DNA of 64,000 nucleotides, from positions 5,241,001-5,305,000 of the forward strand of contig NZ_JAATJK010000001.1 in the NCBI RefSeq assembly GCF_011927785.1, read 5' to 3'. Of the stretch, positions 15,605-24,045 are shown piece after piece; the first letter of the stretch is position 1, and every line of letters starts with the position of its first letter. A model generated the notes under the pieces. It was not told the DNA's origin, ran no database searches, and saw nothing but the letters and a program-made list of their open reading frames with translations. The translations under genes were made by a program, and so were the position numbers. Source of the DNA: Micromonospora profundi. GTDB lineage: Bacteria; Actinomycetota; Actinomycetes; Mycobacteriales; Micromonosporaceae.

Positions 15605-15937
15605 GTGACGACCCCCAGCGGTGGCAGCACTCCGGACGACTACTGGCGTCGACCCGAAACCGGTGACGGCGAACAGACGGGCCGACCACCCGCCGCGCCC
15701 GCCAGTGCCTCCCCGAGCGCCTACCCGGGGCCACCGCCGAGCGTGCCGCCTCCGGCTGGCTGGCGCCCTCCCGTTCACCTTCAGCCGGCACCGCCCCGAC
15801 GGCTGCCTCCGCAGGACATGGCCGACCTGGACGCCGCCGAGCAGCGCTCGCAGCGGGTCACCTACGGCTTCGGCGCGGCGGCCGGCGTGGTGCTTGTGGT
15901 ACTCGTCTGCCTGCTCTGCTCGCGGGTCATCTTCTGA
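15605..15937 (+). CDS. Small proline-rich tail-anchored membrane protein
   Basis: A 110-aa protein: a Pro/Ser-rich cytoplasmic part, a short acidic helix (LPPQDMADLDAAEQRSQ) and a single C-terminal membrane helix (about 88-108) with a Cys pair and a basic end. Similar short proteins are common in Micromonosporaceae; the function is unknown. GTG 15605 is favoured because TAGCGT lies 8 bases upstream. Confidence 0.6.
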   Translation: MTTPSGGSTPDDYWRRPETGDGEQTGRPPAAPASASPSAYPGPPPSVPPPAGWRPPVHLQPAPPRRLPPQDMADLDAAEQRSQRVTYGFGAAAGVVLVVLVCLLCSRVIF

Positions 15938-16009
15938 TCCCCTGGCCGCGCCGCCACCGCGCCCGAAGAGGCAGCCCAGCACCACGGCCCAGCCAAAGAG
16001 CAGGGCCGA

Positions 16010-16492
16010 TCAGAGGGTCGTGCCCCAGACCGCCTCGGCGCCCGAGTGGCCGGTCAGGTAGACGTACACCAGGGCGCCGATGGACAACGCGACCACCGCC
16101 ACCGCGAGCACCGGCGTCACCAGGTTCGGCAGCTGCGGCACCCGGGGATGCCCGCTGGTCACCACGAGCAGCAGGATGGCCACGATCCCGAGCGGCAGAA
16201 CGATGCGGAACAGGATGTCGCCGTACCGGGAGTGCTCGAAGATCTGGTTGAGAATCTGGCCCTGGTAACCGCGGGCCACCAGCGCATCGGTGAACGCCTC
16301 GCCGGACTTGACGGCCACGAAGGCGGTCACCGGCGCGGTCACGGCGAGGATGCCCAGCGCCCAGTCCAACCGGTGCCGCCAACGCGGCAGTCCCACGTAC
16401 CCGATGGCCAGCACCGCGAGCAGCGGTACGAAGACGACCACCGCGTGTACGACGAGGACGTGAGCCGGTAGACCCAGGATCTCCTCGAACAT
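16010..16492 (-). CDS. DUF2231-family four-helix membrane protein
   Basis: A 160-aa integral membrane protein with four predicted helices. The opening PAHVLVVHAVVVFVPL carries the paired His typical of DUF2231, a family suspected of binding heme or another cofactor between helices; that role is inference. AGGAGGAG lies just upstream of ATG 16492. It is divergent from the Fur-family gene across 200 bases, so shared control is possible, though I see no clear Fur box. Confidence 0.85.
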   Translation of the reverse strand: MFEEILGLPAHVLVVHAVVVFVPLLAVLAIGYVGLPRWRHRLDWALGILAVTAPVTAFVAVKSGEAFTDALVARGYQGQILNQIFEHSRYGDILFRIVLPLGIVAILLLVVTSGHPRVPQLPNLVTPVLAVAVVALSIGALVYVYLTGHSGAEAVWGTTL

Positions 16493-16693
16493 CGACTCCT
16501 CCTGGTGAATCACGGTCACGGGACCGCAAACGGACCGCGGGTTGTTCCCGGGCTCTCTTCTGAAGGACACGTGCGGTGCGGCCATCGGGTTCAGCGCGAC
16601 ATGGTCCTGCGCCGGGAATCCCAGGTTGTGTCGGTGACCACGGCGACGGGCGGACGGTTGTCGATGCCGACCGCGCGTGCTGTCATTGGGCTC

Positions 16694-17122
16694 ATGTCCG
16701 GTGCCGAGGAGCAACTGCGATCGAAGGGTCTGCGGGTCACCCGACCGCGCCTCGCGGTGCTCGACGTGCTCGCCGGTGGTGGTCACCTGGACGTCGACGA
16801 GATCACGCGGCGGGTCCGCGAACGCCTCGACTCCGTCTCCACCCAGGCGGTGTACGACGTGCTGGGGGCGCTGTCGAGGGCGGGCCTGTCCCGCCGGATC
16901 GAGCCGGCTGGCAGTCCGGCCCGGTACGAGGCACGTGCCGGCGACAACCACCACCACGTGGTCTGCCGGGGCTGTGGCGAGATCGCCGACGTCGATTGCG
17001 CGGTGGGCAGCGCGCCGTGCCTGGAGCCGGGCGTCGCACACGCCTTCGAGGTGGACGAGGCGGAGGTGACCTTCTGGGGTCTCTGCCCGGCCTGCCAGTC
17101 CCGCCGCTCCGCCGACAGCTGA
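16694..17122 (+). CDS. Fur-family metalloregulator
   Basis: A 142-aa ferric-uptake-regulator homologue: N-terminal winged helix (RVTRPRLAVLDVL, then STQAVYDVLGALSRAGL), His-rich hinge DNHHHVVCRGCG, and two CxxC structural zinc sites (CRGCG and CPACQ). Length and motifs match FurA/CatR-type peroxide or iron sensors. In many actinobacteria such a gene sits beside katG or catalase; none is adjacent here. The chosen ATG follows an in-frame open stretch that looks noncoding. Confidence 0.9.
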   Translation: MSGAEEQLRSKGLRVTRPRLAVLDVLAGGGHLDVDEITRRVRERLDSVSTQAVYDVLGALSRAGLSRRIEPAGSPARYEARAGDNHHHVVCRGCGEIADVDCAVGSAPCLEPGVAHAFEVDEAEVTFWGLCPACQSRRSADS

Positions 17123-17197
17123 CAGGCTGACAGGTGACCACCCGCCTCCACCTCCGCGCGAGGGGCACCGTCGGGCGGACCGTGGCACTCTTGGTCG

Positions 17198-18061
17198 GTG
17201 GACTCCGATGACCTCGGCCTCTTCGGTCCGGGTTCGGTCACGTGGAAGGTGCACGAGGAGCCGATCCTGATCGTCGCCGGCCTGCGCTCGCTCTACCTCC
17301 AGGCGTTGCACCCCCGAGCCATGGCCGGGGTCGCGCAGAACAGCAACTACCGCACCGACGCCTGGGGACGTCTGGTCCGCACTGCCACCTACGTGGCGAC
17401 CACCGTCTACGGGACGACTGCCGAGGCGGAGGCCGCCGGGGCGCGGCTGCGCCGGCTGCACGCCCGGATGCGGGCCACCGACCAGCTCACCGGCGAGGAG
17501 TTCCGGGTCGACGAACCTGACCTGCTGCGCTGGGTGCACGTCACCGAGGTCGAGTCGTTCCTCAGCACCGCCCGGCGGGCGGGCCTGCCGCTCACCGACG
17601 ACGAGGTGGACGGCTACTACACCGAGCAGCGCCGCTCGGCCGCACTCGTCGGCCTGGACCCGGCCACTGTGCCGGGAACGGCCGCCGAGGTGGAGGCGTA
17701 CTACCAAGAGGTACGGCCGGAGCTGCGGATGACCCGGGAGGCCGCCGAGACGGCGCTGTTCCTCACCGCACCGCCGCTGCCGTGGAAGCTCAGCCTGCCG
17801 GCCCGGCTGGGGCTGACACTGGGTCCACCGCGCTGGGCGTACCTGGGGATCGCCGGCACCGCGCTGGCCCTGCTGCCGGCGTGGGCCCGCCGGTTGTACG
17901 GCGGCTTGGGGCTGCCCACCACCGCGCTGTCGGCGGATCTGACCGTGCGCGCCCTGAGGCTGGGGCTCGGCGCGGTGCCCCGCCGCTATCTGGAGGGGCC
18001 GCTGTTGCAGGCCGCCAAGGAGCGGGCGGCACGGCTCACGGTGACGTCGCAGGCCGGCTGA
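17198..18061 (+). CDS. DUF2236 / MpaB-type oxygenase-like protein
   Basis: A 287-aa protein of the DUF2236 family, which includes the rubber oxygenase Lcp and fungal MpaB and is thought to bind heme b. The family pattern is clear: HEEPILIVAGLRSLYLQALHPRA near residue 20, NYRTDAWGRLVRTATYV, and RRLHARMRATD. A hydrophobic segment near 210-225 may touch the membrane. The substrate is unknown. It follows fur after 75 bases and might be under its control. Confidence 0.85.
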   Translation: MDSDDLGLFGPGSVTWKVHEEPILIVAGLRSLYLQALHPRAMAGVAQNSNYRTDAWGRLVRTATYVATTVYGTTAEAEAAGARLRRLHARMRATDQLTGEEFRVDEPDLLRWVHVTEVESFLSTARRAGLPLTDDEVDGYYTEQRRSAALVGLDPATVPGTAAEVEAYYQEVRPELRMTREAAETALFLTAPPLPWKLSLPARLGLTLGPPRWAYLGIAGTALALLPAWARRLYGGLGLPTTALSADLTVRALRLGLGAVPRRYLEGPLLQAAKERAARLTVTSQAG

Positions 18062-18078
18062 CCACGACGGCCGCCGGG

Positions 18079-19029
18079 TCAGCCTTCGGCGGGCCGGTCC
18101 ACGGCCGCCCACGGCTCCTTGCCCGGCGTCTGCGCCCCGGTCGGGCAGTGCCGCCGGAAGTCGCACCAGCCGCAGCGCGGGCCGGGCGCCACCGGAAACG
18201 CCTCGTCGGCGTCGCCGCCGTCGGCGACCACCCGCTCGGCGGCCATGATGTCGCGTGCTGTCTCTTCCGCACGGGTCAGCTGCCGGGCCAGCGACTCGAC
18301 TGTGTGGTCGTGGCCGGCGACCGTGCCGGTCGGCAGGTGGTGAAGCTCCACCCGTCGGCACGGCCTGCGGAAAACCCGCTCGGCCGCGTACGCGTAGAGC
18401 GCCAGCGCCTGCGAGCCTCGGGCGTCGTCGGTGTCGAGCCCGGTGCGGCCGGTCTTGTAGTCGACGATGACCAGCTCCGGACCGTCCGGACCGGGGCGGG
18501 AGTCGATGCGGTCGGCCCGGCCGTTGAAGGCGAGAACGGCGGTCTTGACCGCCACCACCCGCTCCACACCGAGCGGGTCGGCGTCCGGCTCCAGCGTCTC
18601 GACGTACGACTCCAGCCAGCCCAACGCCCGACGGTAGGCGGCCCGCTCCTGCTCGTCGTCGCGGTAGCCCTCGCGGACCCAGGTGCCCTTGAGCAGGACG
18701 GCCAGCGCCTCGGGGCGGCGGCGGTCGGCGGGCAGCGCGTACCAGTTCTTCAGGGCGGTGTGCACGCTGGCGCCGAGCGAGTTGTGCGCCCACGGCGGGC
18801 CCTTCGGCGGGGCGGGCCGGTCGACGTAGGAGTAGCGGTAGCGGCGGGGGCAGTCGGCGTACGCGCCGAGTTTGCTCGGCGTGCAGACGAACAGCCGCTC
18901 CGGCATGCCCTCGAAGCCGAGCTGCTCGGCGCCACCCGGGCGTTGTCGGGGGGCCCTGCCGCCTGCGGCGGGTCGTCCGGCTGAAGAGGCTCGTCGCACG
19001 CCTGCGATCCTGCCATCCACCTCCGACAT
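18079..19029 (-). CDS. RecB-family PD-(D/E)XK nuclease
   Basis: A 316-aa nuclease of the RecB/Cas4-like type. The catalytic core shows as FNGRADRID followed by ELVIVDYKTG (the D-x-K motif), and a downstream Q-ALYAYAAERVF helix. Cys residues near the start (YADCPRRYRY) and at the end (CGWCDFRRHCP) have the spacing that binds a 4Fe-4S cluster in AddB/Cas4 relatives. No cas genes are nearby, so a repair or processing role is more likely. It is separated from marC by 13 bases, so it is probably in one operon with marC and the PHP gene. Confidence 0.9.
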   Translation of the reverse strand: MSEVDGRIAGVRRASSAGRPAAGGRAPRQRPGGAEQLGFEGMPERLFVCTPSKLGAYADCPRRYRYSYVDRPAPPKGPPWAHNSLGASVHTALKNWYALPADRRRPEALAVLLKGTWVREGYRDDEQERAAYRRALGWLESYVETLEPDADPLGVERVVAVKTAVLAFNGRADRIDSRPGPDGPELVIVDYKTGRTGLDTDDARGSQALALYAYAAERVFRRPCRRVELHHLPTGTVAGHDHTVESLARQLTRAEETARDIMAAERVVADGGDADEAFPVAPGPRCGWCDFRRHCPTGAQTPGKEPWAAVDRPAEG

Positions 19030-19042
19030 CCGGAGGTACCGG

Positions 19043-19657
19043 TCAGGCCATGTTCACGTACTGCCTGACGAAGGCGGCCACCGCGTCGGCGATGAGCTGC
19101 ACGGCGATCGCGGCGAGCAGCAGGCCGGCGATCCGGGTCAGCACCTCGATGCCGCCGGGGCGCAGGACCTTCACGATGCCGCCGGAGAAACGCAGCACGA
19201 TCCAGACAGTGACCATCACGGCGAGGATCGCGGCGGCGATGGCGCTGAAGTCGCCAATCCCGTCGGCCTGCTGGACGAAGAGCATTGTGGCCACGATGGC
19301 GCCCGGGCCGGCCAGCAGTGGGGTACCCAGCGGCACCAGCGCGATGTTCGAGGTGACCTGTTTGCTGGGGTCGTCGGCCTTGCCGGTGAGCAGTTCCAGG
19401 GCAACCAGCACGAGCAGCAGGCCACCCGCGGCCTGGAGGGCTGGCAGGTCGACGTGCAGGTAGTCGAGCAGGGTCTGCCCGGCCACCGCGAAGATCACGA
19501 TGACGCCGAGCGCCAGCGCGACGGCTTGCCAGGCCGCCCGGTGGCGGTCGCGGGCGGGCAGGGGGCCGGTCAGCGCCAGGAAGATCGGCATCATGCCCGG
19601 CGGGTCGGTGATCACCAGCAGGGTCACGAAAACCTCGCCGAACAGCTTCAGATCCAC
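19043..19657 (-). CDS. MarC-family integral membrane protein
   Basis: A 204-aa protein with six hydrophobic helices, typical of the MarC/UPF0056 family. The N-terminal LLVITDPPGMMPIFLALTG and central PLLAGPGAIVATM are family signatures. The early proposal that MarC gives multiple antibiotic resistance was not upheld; the substrate is unknown. It is encoded between the PHP phosphoesterase and RecB-like nuclease genes, an order I recall from Streptomyces. Confidence 0.9.
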   Translation of the reverse strand: MDLKLFGEVFVTLLVITDPPGMMPIFLALTGPLPARDRHRAAWQAVALALGVIVIFAVAGQTLLDYLHVDLPALQAAGGLLLVLVALELLTGKADDPSKQVTSNIALVPLGTPLLAGPGAIVATMLFVQQADGIGDFSAIAAAILAVMVTVWIVLRFSGGIVKVLRPGGIEVLTRIAGLLLAAIAVQLIADAVAAFVRQYVNMA

Positions 19658-19697
19658 GTGATCAACCTAGCCCTGCCGATGCGGGCCGAACCTCGGA

Positions 19698-20570
19698 TCA
19701 GATCGAAGCGACATCCGTCACCCCCTCGGCCACGATCCGCTCGTACGCCTCGACGCTTGTGGTGAACGCGCCGAGCCCGACGGTCTTGTGGGTGCCGTGG
19801 AAGTCCGAGGAACCGGTTACCAGCAGCCCCAGTTCGCCGGCGAGCGCCCGGACGTGCGAGCGCTCGGCGGGGCTGTGGTCCTCGTGGTCGGCCTCCAGCC
19901 CGGCCAGCCCGGCTGTGGCCAGCTCGGCGATCAGCTCGTCGGAAACGATCGGCCCGCGCCGGCTGGCGCGGGGATGGGCGAAGACCGGTACGCCGCCGGC
20001 CGCCCGGACCAGCCGGATCGCCCGGAAGATGTCGATGTCCTCCTTCGGCAGCCGGTAGCGCTCGCCCAGCCAGTCCGGGCCGAACGCCTCCCGGGTGCTG
20101 CCGACCAGACCGGCCCGGATCAACGCCTGCGCGATGTGCGGACGCCCCACCGTGCCGCCGCCCGCGCCGGAGAGGATCTCGGTCCAGCTCACGTCGACGC
20201 CGTCGGCGCGCAGCAACGTCACGATCCGCTCGCCGCGCTCCTCCCGGGCAGCGCGCAGCCGGGTCAGCTCGGCGACCAGCTCCGGGTGGTCCGGGTCGAA
20301 CAGGTAGGCCAGCAGGTGCAGGGACACCTCCCGATGCGCGCCGGTCCAACGGCAGGAGAGTTCCGCGCCCCGGACCAGGCACAGCCTCGGGGGCAGCGCC
20401 CGCAGGGCCGACGCCCAGCCGGCGGTGGTGTCGTGGTCGGTGATGGCCACCACGTCCAGCCTCGCGTCGGCGGCGGCGCGGACCAGCTCCGCCGGGCTCA
20501 TCGTGCCGTCGCTGGCAGTGGAGTGGGTGTGCAGGTCGATTCGTGGCGCGGGGCCGGTACGCGAGGTCAC
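19698..20570 (-). CDS. PHP-domain phosphoesterase (RNase AM/YciV-like)
   Basis: A 290-aa PHP phosphoesterase. Metal-ligand motifs are in order: DLHTHSTASDGT, AITDHDTTAGW, E of GAELSC, H of HLLAYLFDPDHPE, and SSDFHGTHK near the end. The length matches the YciV/TrpH group that hydrolyses 3',5'-nucleoside bisphosphates or trims RNA 5' ends; that assignment is by similarity only. TAGCGT lies 7 bases before the second of two adjacent GTGs (20570), favouring that start. Confidence 0.9.
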   Translation of the reverse strand: MTSRTGPAPRIDLHTHSTASDGTMSPAELVRAAADARLDVVAITDHDTTAGWASALRALPPRLCLVRGAELSCRWTGAHREVSLHLLAYLFDPDHPELVAELTRLRAAREERGERIVTLLRADGVDVSWTEILSGAGGGTVGRPHIAQALIRAGLVGSTREAFGPDWLGERYRLPKEDIDIFRAIRLVRAAGGVPVFAHPRASRRGPIVSDELIAELATAGLAGLEADHEDHSPAERSHVRALAGELGLLVTGSSDFHGTHKTVGLGAFTTSVEAYERIVAEGVTDVASI

Positions 20571-20577
20571 CACCCCG

Positions 20578-20583
20578 ACGCTA
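20578..20583 (-). promoter_or_regulatory. -10 box of the PHP gene
   Basis: On the minus strand TAGCGT precedes GTG 20570 by 7 bases, the leaderless pattern. It argues against GTG 20573. Confidence 0.5.
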
Positions 20584-20730
20584 CCGAGGACCGCCGGCCG
20601 CGGTCGCCAGGCCCGCCGATCGGCCGGCCCCGCGCGACTCCCGGCAGGCGACCGCCCTCCCGGTCACCGCAAAGGGTCAGCAGCACCGGTACGTCGCGAA
20701 CAGGCAAGGTAGCGCGACCGAGGCGTACGG

Positions 20731-21987
20731 TCAGGAGCCGGTGACCAGGACCGGCCAGTCGCCGGGTTGCAGGCCGGGCACGGGACTCGTCTCGGCCGAC
20801 TTTCCGGCCAACGCCCGTTTCACGTCGACCCGGACGAGGTTTCCGGAGCTGTCGACGTAGGAAGCTTCCGATTCGGTGCGCCAGGCGACAGCACCGGTTG
20901 CCGGCGGGCCGGCTGGTACGACGGTCAGTGGCGTCTCGAGCCGGTGCAGGTCGACAAGGAGCGCCTTGTCGGTCTTGCCGAGCGACCCGTTCACCAGCAG
21001 CCATCGCGCATCGGCGGAGATTTCGCCGACGCCGTCCCGGCTCAACTGCGGGCCACAGGCGGTTCGTACCGGCTTCAGGCCCCGGTCCGGGTCGAGCACG
21101 GCCAGGCAGGCGCCGCGCGGGTCACTCGTGGTGACCTGACCGACCAGCCGTCCGTCCGGCAGCGCGCCGTAGACGTTCAGGGTGCTCCGCTCGGAGCCCA
21201 CAACCAGGTCGCCGGTGCCGGGGCGCCACAGGACGTGGCCGGGACTGCTCGGGTCGAGCCGGACCAGGACGTGGTCGCCGACGAACCGGACGGGCTCCGC
21301 GCCGTCCGGTGCGGGAGTGCGCACCGTCCCGATGAGCTGGGTGCCGACCACGCCCGCCACCAGCAGGTCTGCGCCGTCGCGCCAGGCGACCTGGGTGCCG
21401 TCGGGTGCCAGGACGATCTGGCTCGCGCCGGCCAGCAGCACCTGCACCAGCCCGTCGTTCTGGGTGACCCACAGGGAACGGCCCGCTGTGGTTTCCGCGC
21501 CGACCACAAGCAGACCCCCGCCGTTCGGCAGCGGGTGGGCCCGTTCCGCCGGGCCGACGGTGTGCTGGGCCAGCCGCTTCCCGTCCGCGGTGATCAGGAC
21601 CCCGGCGAGGAGCCGACCAGCGGACGGTGCGGTGGTGGGGGCAACGGGGGTGGCCGAGGGGATCGACCGGTCCGACGGGTCGGGGTCGCCGATAACGACG
21701 ATGGGTGGACCCTGCCGGCTGGTGTCCTCGGCGAGCTGCGCCATGCCGCTGCTGATCAGCACTGTGGTGGCGACCCCGAGGGCGAGACCGACACCTGCAC
21801 GTCGCCGCCGGATCCGGTTCGCCCGGCGGATGGCCTGCCCGGCGGGGTCGGCGCTGAGTGGGTGGGCGACAGCGACCTGGTGCGAGAGGGTCTCCCGCAC
21901 CGCACCTTCCAGCTCGTCACGTCGCACCTGGTTAGGACGCTCCGGCCCGCCGTTCAGGTTGTCCGACGAGCGGGGGAATGCGCTCAC
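20731..21987 (-). CDS. Membrane beta-propeller protein, likely sigma-factor partner
   Basis: A 418-aa protein with a cytoplasmic N-terminus of about 65 residues, one membrane helix (about 66-83) and a large extracytoplasmic region with repeated W/D beta-propeller-like blades (for example GTQVAWRDGADLLVAG, GHVLWRPGTGDLVVG). Its start overlaps the stop of the SigE-family sigma gene by 4 bases. Such genes commonly encode the anti-sigma or sensor partner. No zinc-type HxxxCxxC anti-sigma motif is visible, so mechanism is open. Confidence 0.7.
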   Translation of the reverse strand: MSAFPRSSDNLNGGPERPNQVRRDELEGAVRETLSHQVAVAHPLSADPAGQAIRRANRIRRRRAGVGLALGVATTVLISSGMAQLAEDTSRQGPPIVVIGDPDPSDRSIPSATPVAPTTAPSAGRLLAGVLITADGKRLAQHTVGPAERAHPLPNGGGLLVVGAETTAGRSLWVTQNDGLVQVLLAGASQIVLAPDGTQVAWRDGADLLVAGVVGTQLIGTVRTPAPDGAEPVRFVGDHVLVRLDPSSPGHVLWRPGTGDLVVGSERSTLNVYGALPDGRLVGQVTTSDPRGACLAVLDPDRGLKPVRTACGPQLSRDGVGEISADARWLLVNGSLGKTDKALLVDLHRLETPLTVVPAGPPATGAVAWRTESEASYVDSSGNLVRVDVKRALAGKSAETSPVPGLQPGDWPVLVTGS

Positions 21988-22784
21988 TGCCGTTCCCCGG
22001 GGCCGGTGCCGACGGGCACGGCTGCCGGGGCGGTGGGCAGGTCGGCGGCCAGGGCGGCCGGACGGGGTACGGCCGGGCGGGGCGCAGCCCGGTCGATCGC
22101 GTCGGGCCTAGGTCGGGCTGCCGCGTCGGCTCTGGACCGGGCTGCCGCGTCAACTCTTGGCGTCGCTGCGGGAATCCGCCGGCCCGGGGCACCCCCGCCA
22201 CCCGTACGGCCGGTGCCGGTGCGGGCCGTACGGCCGGTGCCGGCAGCGTCGCCCTGAGCCTGCCTGGCAGCGTCGTCGACCAGATCGGGTGTGGCGGAAC
22301 CGATCCGCCGGCGCAGCGTGGCAAGCGCCCGGGATGCCTGGCTCTTCACGGTGCCGGGCGAGATGTCCAGCATCGCGGCGGTCTGAGCCTCCGACATGTC
22401 CTCGTAGTAGCGCAGCACGAGCACCGCCCGCTGCCGGTTGGGCAGCTCCTTGAGGTGTCGCCAGAGCAGATCGCGGTCGAGTTGCTGCTCGATCTCGTCG
22501 ACGCCGGCCCGCTCCGGCAGCACCTCGGTGGGGCGTTCACCGTGCCAGCGACGCCGCCACCAGCTCGTGGACGTGTTGACCATCACACGCCTGGCGTACG
22601 GCTCGACGGCCTCGATTCCGCCGAGCCGCTTCCACGCGAGGTAGGTCTTTGTCAGTGCGGTCTGGAGCAGATCCTCGGCCGTGGCCCAGTCGCCGGTGAG
22701 CAGATAGGCGGTGCGGAGCAGGGCGGCGGAGCGAGCCGCGACGAACTCGCGAAACTCCTCCTCCAACGGGTCCCTGCTCGCCAC
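21984..22784 (-). CDS. SigE-family ECF RNA polymerase sigma factor with long tail
   Basis: A 266-aa ECF sigma factor. Region 2 (REFVAARSAALLRTAYLLTGD, 20 residues from about 12) and region 4 (LPNRQRAVLVLRYYEDMSEAQTA) match the actinobacterial SigE/RpoE-like group with a short linker. Region 4 ends near residue 175. About 90 further residues of Ala/Arg/Pro/Asp repeats follow, an unusual tail overlapping the partner gene. GTG 22784 has GGAGG at a 6-base spacing; GTG 22787 is too close. Confidence 0.85.
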   Translation of the reverse strand: MASRDPLEEEFREFVAARSAALLRTAYLLTGDWATAEDLLQTALTKTYLAWKRLGGIEAVEPYARRVMVNTSTSWWRRRWHGERPTEVLPERAGVDEIEQQLDRDLLWRHLKELPNRQRAVLVLRYYEDMSEAQTAAMLDISPGTVKSQASRALATLRRRIGSATPDLVDDAARQAQGDAAGTGRTARTGTGRTGGGGAPGRRIPAATPRVDAAARSRADAAARPRPDAIDRAAPRPAVPRPAALAADLPTAPAAVPVGTGPGERQ

Positions 22785-22888
22785 CACGCACCTCCGCGCC
22801 CAAAGCTGTCCTGGCAGAGTGCCACGTCAGAGGCGTTCCGGTCCATGACGAAAGGTGCGCACTTCCTCCGATGTTCGGACGAAAACTT

Positions 22889-23764
22889 TCACGCCCCGTC
22901 GTCGGCCTTGGCCTCGTCGGCCTCCTTGCCGAGCCGCGCCTCGACTGCCTGCGGCTCGTACATCTCTTCGACGACGCGCAGGTAGAGCTCGTTCGGGTTG
23001 GGCAGATTCTTGATCTCGCGCAGCGCCTGCTCCTGGCCCGCGGACTCCAGCACGAAGGTGCCGTAGTTGAGCGCGCGACCGGTCGGACTCTGCTCGTACT
23101 TCATGTCGGTGACCCGGACCAGCGGCATCATGGCGACCCGCCGGGTGATGATGCCGTTGACCACCATGACCCGCTTGTTGGTCAGGATGAAACGGTCATA
23201 CCACCAGTCGGCGACCTTCCAGGCCACCCATCCCATCACCGCGAACCAGAGCAGCACGGCGATGGTGGTCAATGCGCCCACATTTTGCCCGGCGAGGAAA
23301 CCGGACAGGTAGCCGAGCACGAAGGTCGCCCCGATGCCGATCAACAGCGGGGTGGTGAGGTGGATCCAGTGCCGCTTCCACTCACCCCGGTAACGCTCGG
23401 TGGGGAAGAGGTAACGGGCGACAAGTGAGCTGGGCTCGTCCTCCAGCGGAAGGACCCGACGGGGGGTCGAGCCGGTCGCGTCGGCACGCAGCCCCGCTAG
23501 CTCGTCCTCGGAGATCTGGGGTGGCTGATAGGCAGCCTCCGGATCACGGATCCAGGCCCGACCGGACCGACCTTCGCCGGCATAGCCGGGCCCAGCGCCG
23601 TAGCCGACGTCGTCCGAAAGGGACGGACCGTCCGACAGGCCAGGGCCAGCTCCGTAGCCCGGGCCGTCATCGGGGTCGATCCGCGGGATCGGCTCGGTGT
23701 CGCGCTCGCGGCGTTCCCGGTCAGGGTCGTCCGGGTCGAAGGGTGGTCCGGAGGGGCTTCCCAT
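22889..23764 (-). CDS. PH-domain (bPH2, YdbS-like) membrane protein
   Basis: A 291-aa protein: a disordered Gly/Asp/Pro N-terminus (1-75), two membrane helices (about 135-190), then a bacterial PH domain of the YdbS/bPH2 type with YDRFILTNKRVMVVNGIITRR. An acidic tail ends the protein. Bacterial PH domains of this group are probably membrane-stress or lipid-linked, but no biochemical role is established. It starts 6 bases after a 52-aa gene, so the two are cotranscribed. Confidence 0.85.
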   Translation of the reverse strand: MGSPSGPPFDPDDPDRERRERDTEPIPRIDPDDGPGYGAGPGLSDGPSLSDDVGYGAGPGYAGEGRSGRAWIRDPEAAYQPPQISEDELAGLRADATGSTPRRVLPLEDEPSSLVARYLFPTERYRGEWKRHWIHLTTPLLIGIGATFVLGYLSGFLAGQNVGALTTIAVLLWFAVMGWVAWKVADWWYDRFILTNKRVMVVNGIITRRVAMMPLVRVTDMKYEQSPTGRALNYGTFVLESAGQEQALREIKNLPNPNELYLRVVEEMYEPQAVEARLGKEADEAKADDGA

Positions 23765-23770
23765 CGACGG

Positions 23771-23929
23771 CTAGGCGACGAGGCTGGTGAAGAAGTCGCC
23801 GAACCCCTGGGCGATGTCCATGATCCCGCCGCCCAGCGACTTGAACACGTCAGCCGCAGAGTTTGGCCTATAGGCGACGAAGAAGATCAAGAATGCGATT
23901 CCGGCCCAGGTGAGGACCTTCTTGACCAT
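23771..23929 (-). CDS. Short conserved membrane peptide (52 aa)
   Basis: Read from ATG 23929, this 52-aa protein begins MVKKVLTWAGIAFLIFFVAY and ends DIAQGFGDFFTSLVA. One membrane helix covers most of the first half; the second half is amphipathic. I recall near-identical short proteins in Micromonospora and Streptomyces next to PH-domain genes. The six-base gap to the PH gene argues for a functional pair. Confidence 0.75.
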   Translation of the reverse strand: MVKKVLTWAGIAFLIFFVAYRPNSAADVFKSLGGGIMDIAQGFGDFFTSLVA

Positions 23930-24045
23930 GGCGGGCCATCCTCTCGCGCGGCGCCGGGTCCCATTACCGCAGCGGCACCCAGAGTATCAGTGTGGTGTCG
24001 TACAGTGAATATCTGCGTCCGTTCTCCGTCAATCCGTAGGGGTTG

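Noticed and set aside
16010..18793. 927-codon minus-strand frame
   Set aside because: Only its last 160 codons (DUF2231) are real; the rest is antisense to fur and the DUF2236 gene, which have clear motifs.
18079..19029. RecB-like nuclease as Cas4 of a CRISPR system
   Set aside because: No cas genes or repeat arrays are nearby, and the neighbours match a conserved non-CRISPR order.
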